From Nematopogon swammerdamellus (taxonomy: Eukaryota; Arthropoda; Insecta; Lepidoptera; Adelidae): DNA of 64,000 nucleotides. Below the pieces are notes generated by a model. It saw nothing but the letters and a program-made list of their open reading frames with translations. It did no database searches and was not told where the DNA came from. Where the stretch lies: contig OX336355.1 of the NCBI GenBank assembly GCA_946902875.1, positions 17,083,347-17,147,346 of the forward strand. The letters run 5' to 3'. Shown in pieces: positions 62,531 through 64,000 of this stretch. Position 1 is the stretch's first letter. Every line of letters begins with the position of its first letter. A program made the position numbers and the translations under genes.

Positions 62531-62828
62531 TTGCCATGAAAATAACATAAATTAAGTTTCTTTGTAATTTAAATTAATTTAATAATATTTATTCGTAATA
62601 CAAAAGATGAAATATAAAAAAAATCCACTCATCAAAATAATACTCCCACAAATGAACAAACCACAACATAAAGGTTGACTGGAAGAAAATGTTTTGTTTC
62701 AATTGTGCTCTATAGAGTTTCTTTTCTATTCTATGCCATTGACGTTATAGCAAGATGAGTAGACAAGCTACAAAAGTACCTAGCAACCAACCGCCAACTA
62801 AACGTGTCATGGACGTACACACCGCTAA

Positions 62829-63286
62829 TAGGGTTGCCAGGTGGTTCAGTTGAAAAAAAAAACGGAAATTTTTAATCACAGGGCCTTTGATTTTTCAGGT
62901 ACAAATGTGTCAGAAAAAATTAAAGGTAAGGTAGTAATCAATAAAAGGGTTAAATTGAACGAACAGATTTAAAAATCGAAGAACACACGTGAAGACTAGT
63001 ATTAAATATGTTTAAAAAAAATTACATATTTGCGTTATATGAACAAAAAAGCGAACGTTTTGATGTCCGGTTTTTCATCAGTTTGGAGACCGGACACAAG
63101 CACAAATTAGGCGACAACCTTTTTATCCGCCTCATAGCCGGCATGGCGCCTCTCTGAGCGTGGTTTCGCGAAGAATTTGTGTTATTGGCTGTGTCTGACC
63201 TTCCGTTGAAGTATTGGGCACATACAACAGCGCCGGCTGTCTATAAAAAAAAGCCGGACTTAAAAACCGGACATCTGCCAACCCTG
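62829..63286. mobile_element. hAT-like MITE with a nested LINE fragment
   Basis: Ends tagggttgccaggtgg and ctgccaaccctg match the 2320-2510 element. The flanks CGCTAATA and CGCTAGGT are only partly alike. A family F LINE tail sits inside at about 63105-63252. Confidence 0.65.
63105..63252 (+). pseudogene. LINE family F 3' tail (nested)
   Basis: gacaacctttttatccgcct, catagccggcatggcgcctc, then cggctgtctataaaaaaaa. It is in plus orientation, 3' end of the RT plus tail with A-run. Confidence 0.7.
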
Positions 63287-63289
63287 CGC

Positions 63290-63837
63290 TAGGTAGAAGC
63301 AATGCGTCCGCCGCGCCGCCCGCTGCCGCGGCAGTCGCTTCTGTTTCGTATTATGCTAATAGCTTTTCACCGAGCTATCCAGCTATAGCTGATTACAGCT
63401 TGACTAATGACTTTGGAGATGAAGCGCAATGGGTTGGGGAGGGCTTACATGAGAACTGATGTTAGGATAAACACTTCCATAAAATTAAATAAAACCCTGG
63501 GAATAGTCTGTTTATGTATCTATGGCGATAATTGTTCGAGTTTCAATTTGCCCTAATGTTTAATTTAGTTTATGAAAAAACAAACGAAATAGGTACGCCA
63601 AAAATGTGCAAAAATAAAAAAAGGTGAATAAAAGACTTTGAATTTTGAGAAAGCTTACATTAAACATTCTCAGCCGTGGTAGGTAGGTATATTTAAAAAA
63701 AACATTAAAGAAATAAAATCTAAGAAACAGACCTCTATTGGCTCACACTTGGCATGGCAACGCTTGGCGCGGGCGCAGTATCAGTTCGATCCAGTGAACA
63801 GTCACGTTTACATTGCATATTATACATACATACATAT
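63290..63837. other. unassigned intronic stretch
   Basis: A short GC patch at 63300-63345, otherwise AT-rich. No exon or repeat recognised. Confidence 0.4.
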
Positions 63838-64000
63838 CACACACGCTGAATCCCGACAATCGGGGTAAGCAGAGTAATCGGTGTTGTGCTGCAAGAACTA
63901 TGGTAAATTACAGCACAACACCGACCACCACGTTTCGCAAATTATTCGAACAAGATTCAATCGATCAAGCAGCAAGTAAGGCACGAAGACCCACCTGCTG
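63838..64000 (-). mobile_element. family B SINE-like element, cut by the window end
   Basis: cacacgctgaatcccgacaa ... cgaagacccacctgctg. It matches the second half of 44418-44752 inverted; the rest lies beyond 64000. Confidence 0.8.

Overview
The window reads as animal, almost certainly lepidopteran, nuclear DNA. It has no operons. Short exons with GT/AG junctions lie kilobases apart in AT-rich introns packed with mobile elements. These include tRNA- and 5S-like SINEs ending in A-tails, many fold-back MITEs, LINE 3' ends, a Jockey LINE and a BEL/Pao LTR element. The moth/butterfly assignment rests on repeat style and is an inference. 

Host genes. One gene on the minus strand spans at least 4838-54368. 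I can chain 13 internal exons, and the reading phase agrees at all 12 junctions. The spliced product is a DLC/STARD-type Rho GTPase-activating protein, the insect crossveinless-c (cv-c) family. A conserved N-terminal motif and an acidic/serine-rich middle are followed by a complete RhoGAP domain. The N-terminus lies beyond the right part of the window and the START domain beyond the left edge. A THAP-type first exon on the plus strand (50061-50141) sits in one of its introns. A possible terminal exon of another plus-strand gene is at 2-148. 

Mobile elements, left to right. At 2320-4788 a hAT-like MITE (8-bp TSD) abuts a fold-back element whose arms are a 10-bp satellite in opposite orientations. 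From 4.9 to 17 kb, SINEs, MITEs and LINE 3' remnants crowd the RhoGAP exons, some within about 10 bp of splice sites. The centrepiece, 17942-32131, is a BEL/Pao element with 2288-bp LTRs, 5-bp TSD GACTG and a tRNA-Tyr primer site. It keeps Gag fused in frame to the polyprotein's C-terminal DUF5641-like domain and has lost protease, RT, RNase H and integrase. A full-length Jockey LINE with two intact ORFs and a 13-bp TSD is inserted in its left LTR. The LTR carries a series of hairpins that share the core ACCTTGGGT while their stems differ and stay complementary. 

From 32 to 64 kb there are a 1.7-kb palindrome of about 66-bp units, nested MITEs with clean TSDs (33.1, 45.1-46.2, 56.1 kb), fold-back elements with hammerhead-like cores (41.6, 44.1 kb), a 12 x 65-bp minisatellite (55 kb), a 100-bp repeat array (51 kb), and recombined SINE A/B chimeras. 

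Limits: exon calls, TSDs and LTR lengths come from reading the sequence directly. Family names come from recognised motifs, without database searches. Boundaries of degenerate repeats are approximate.
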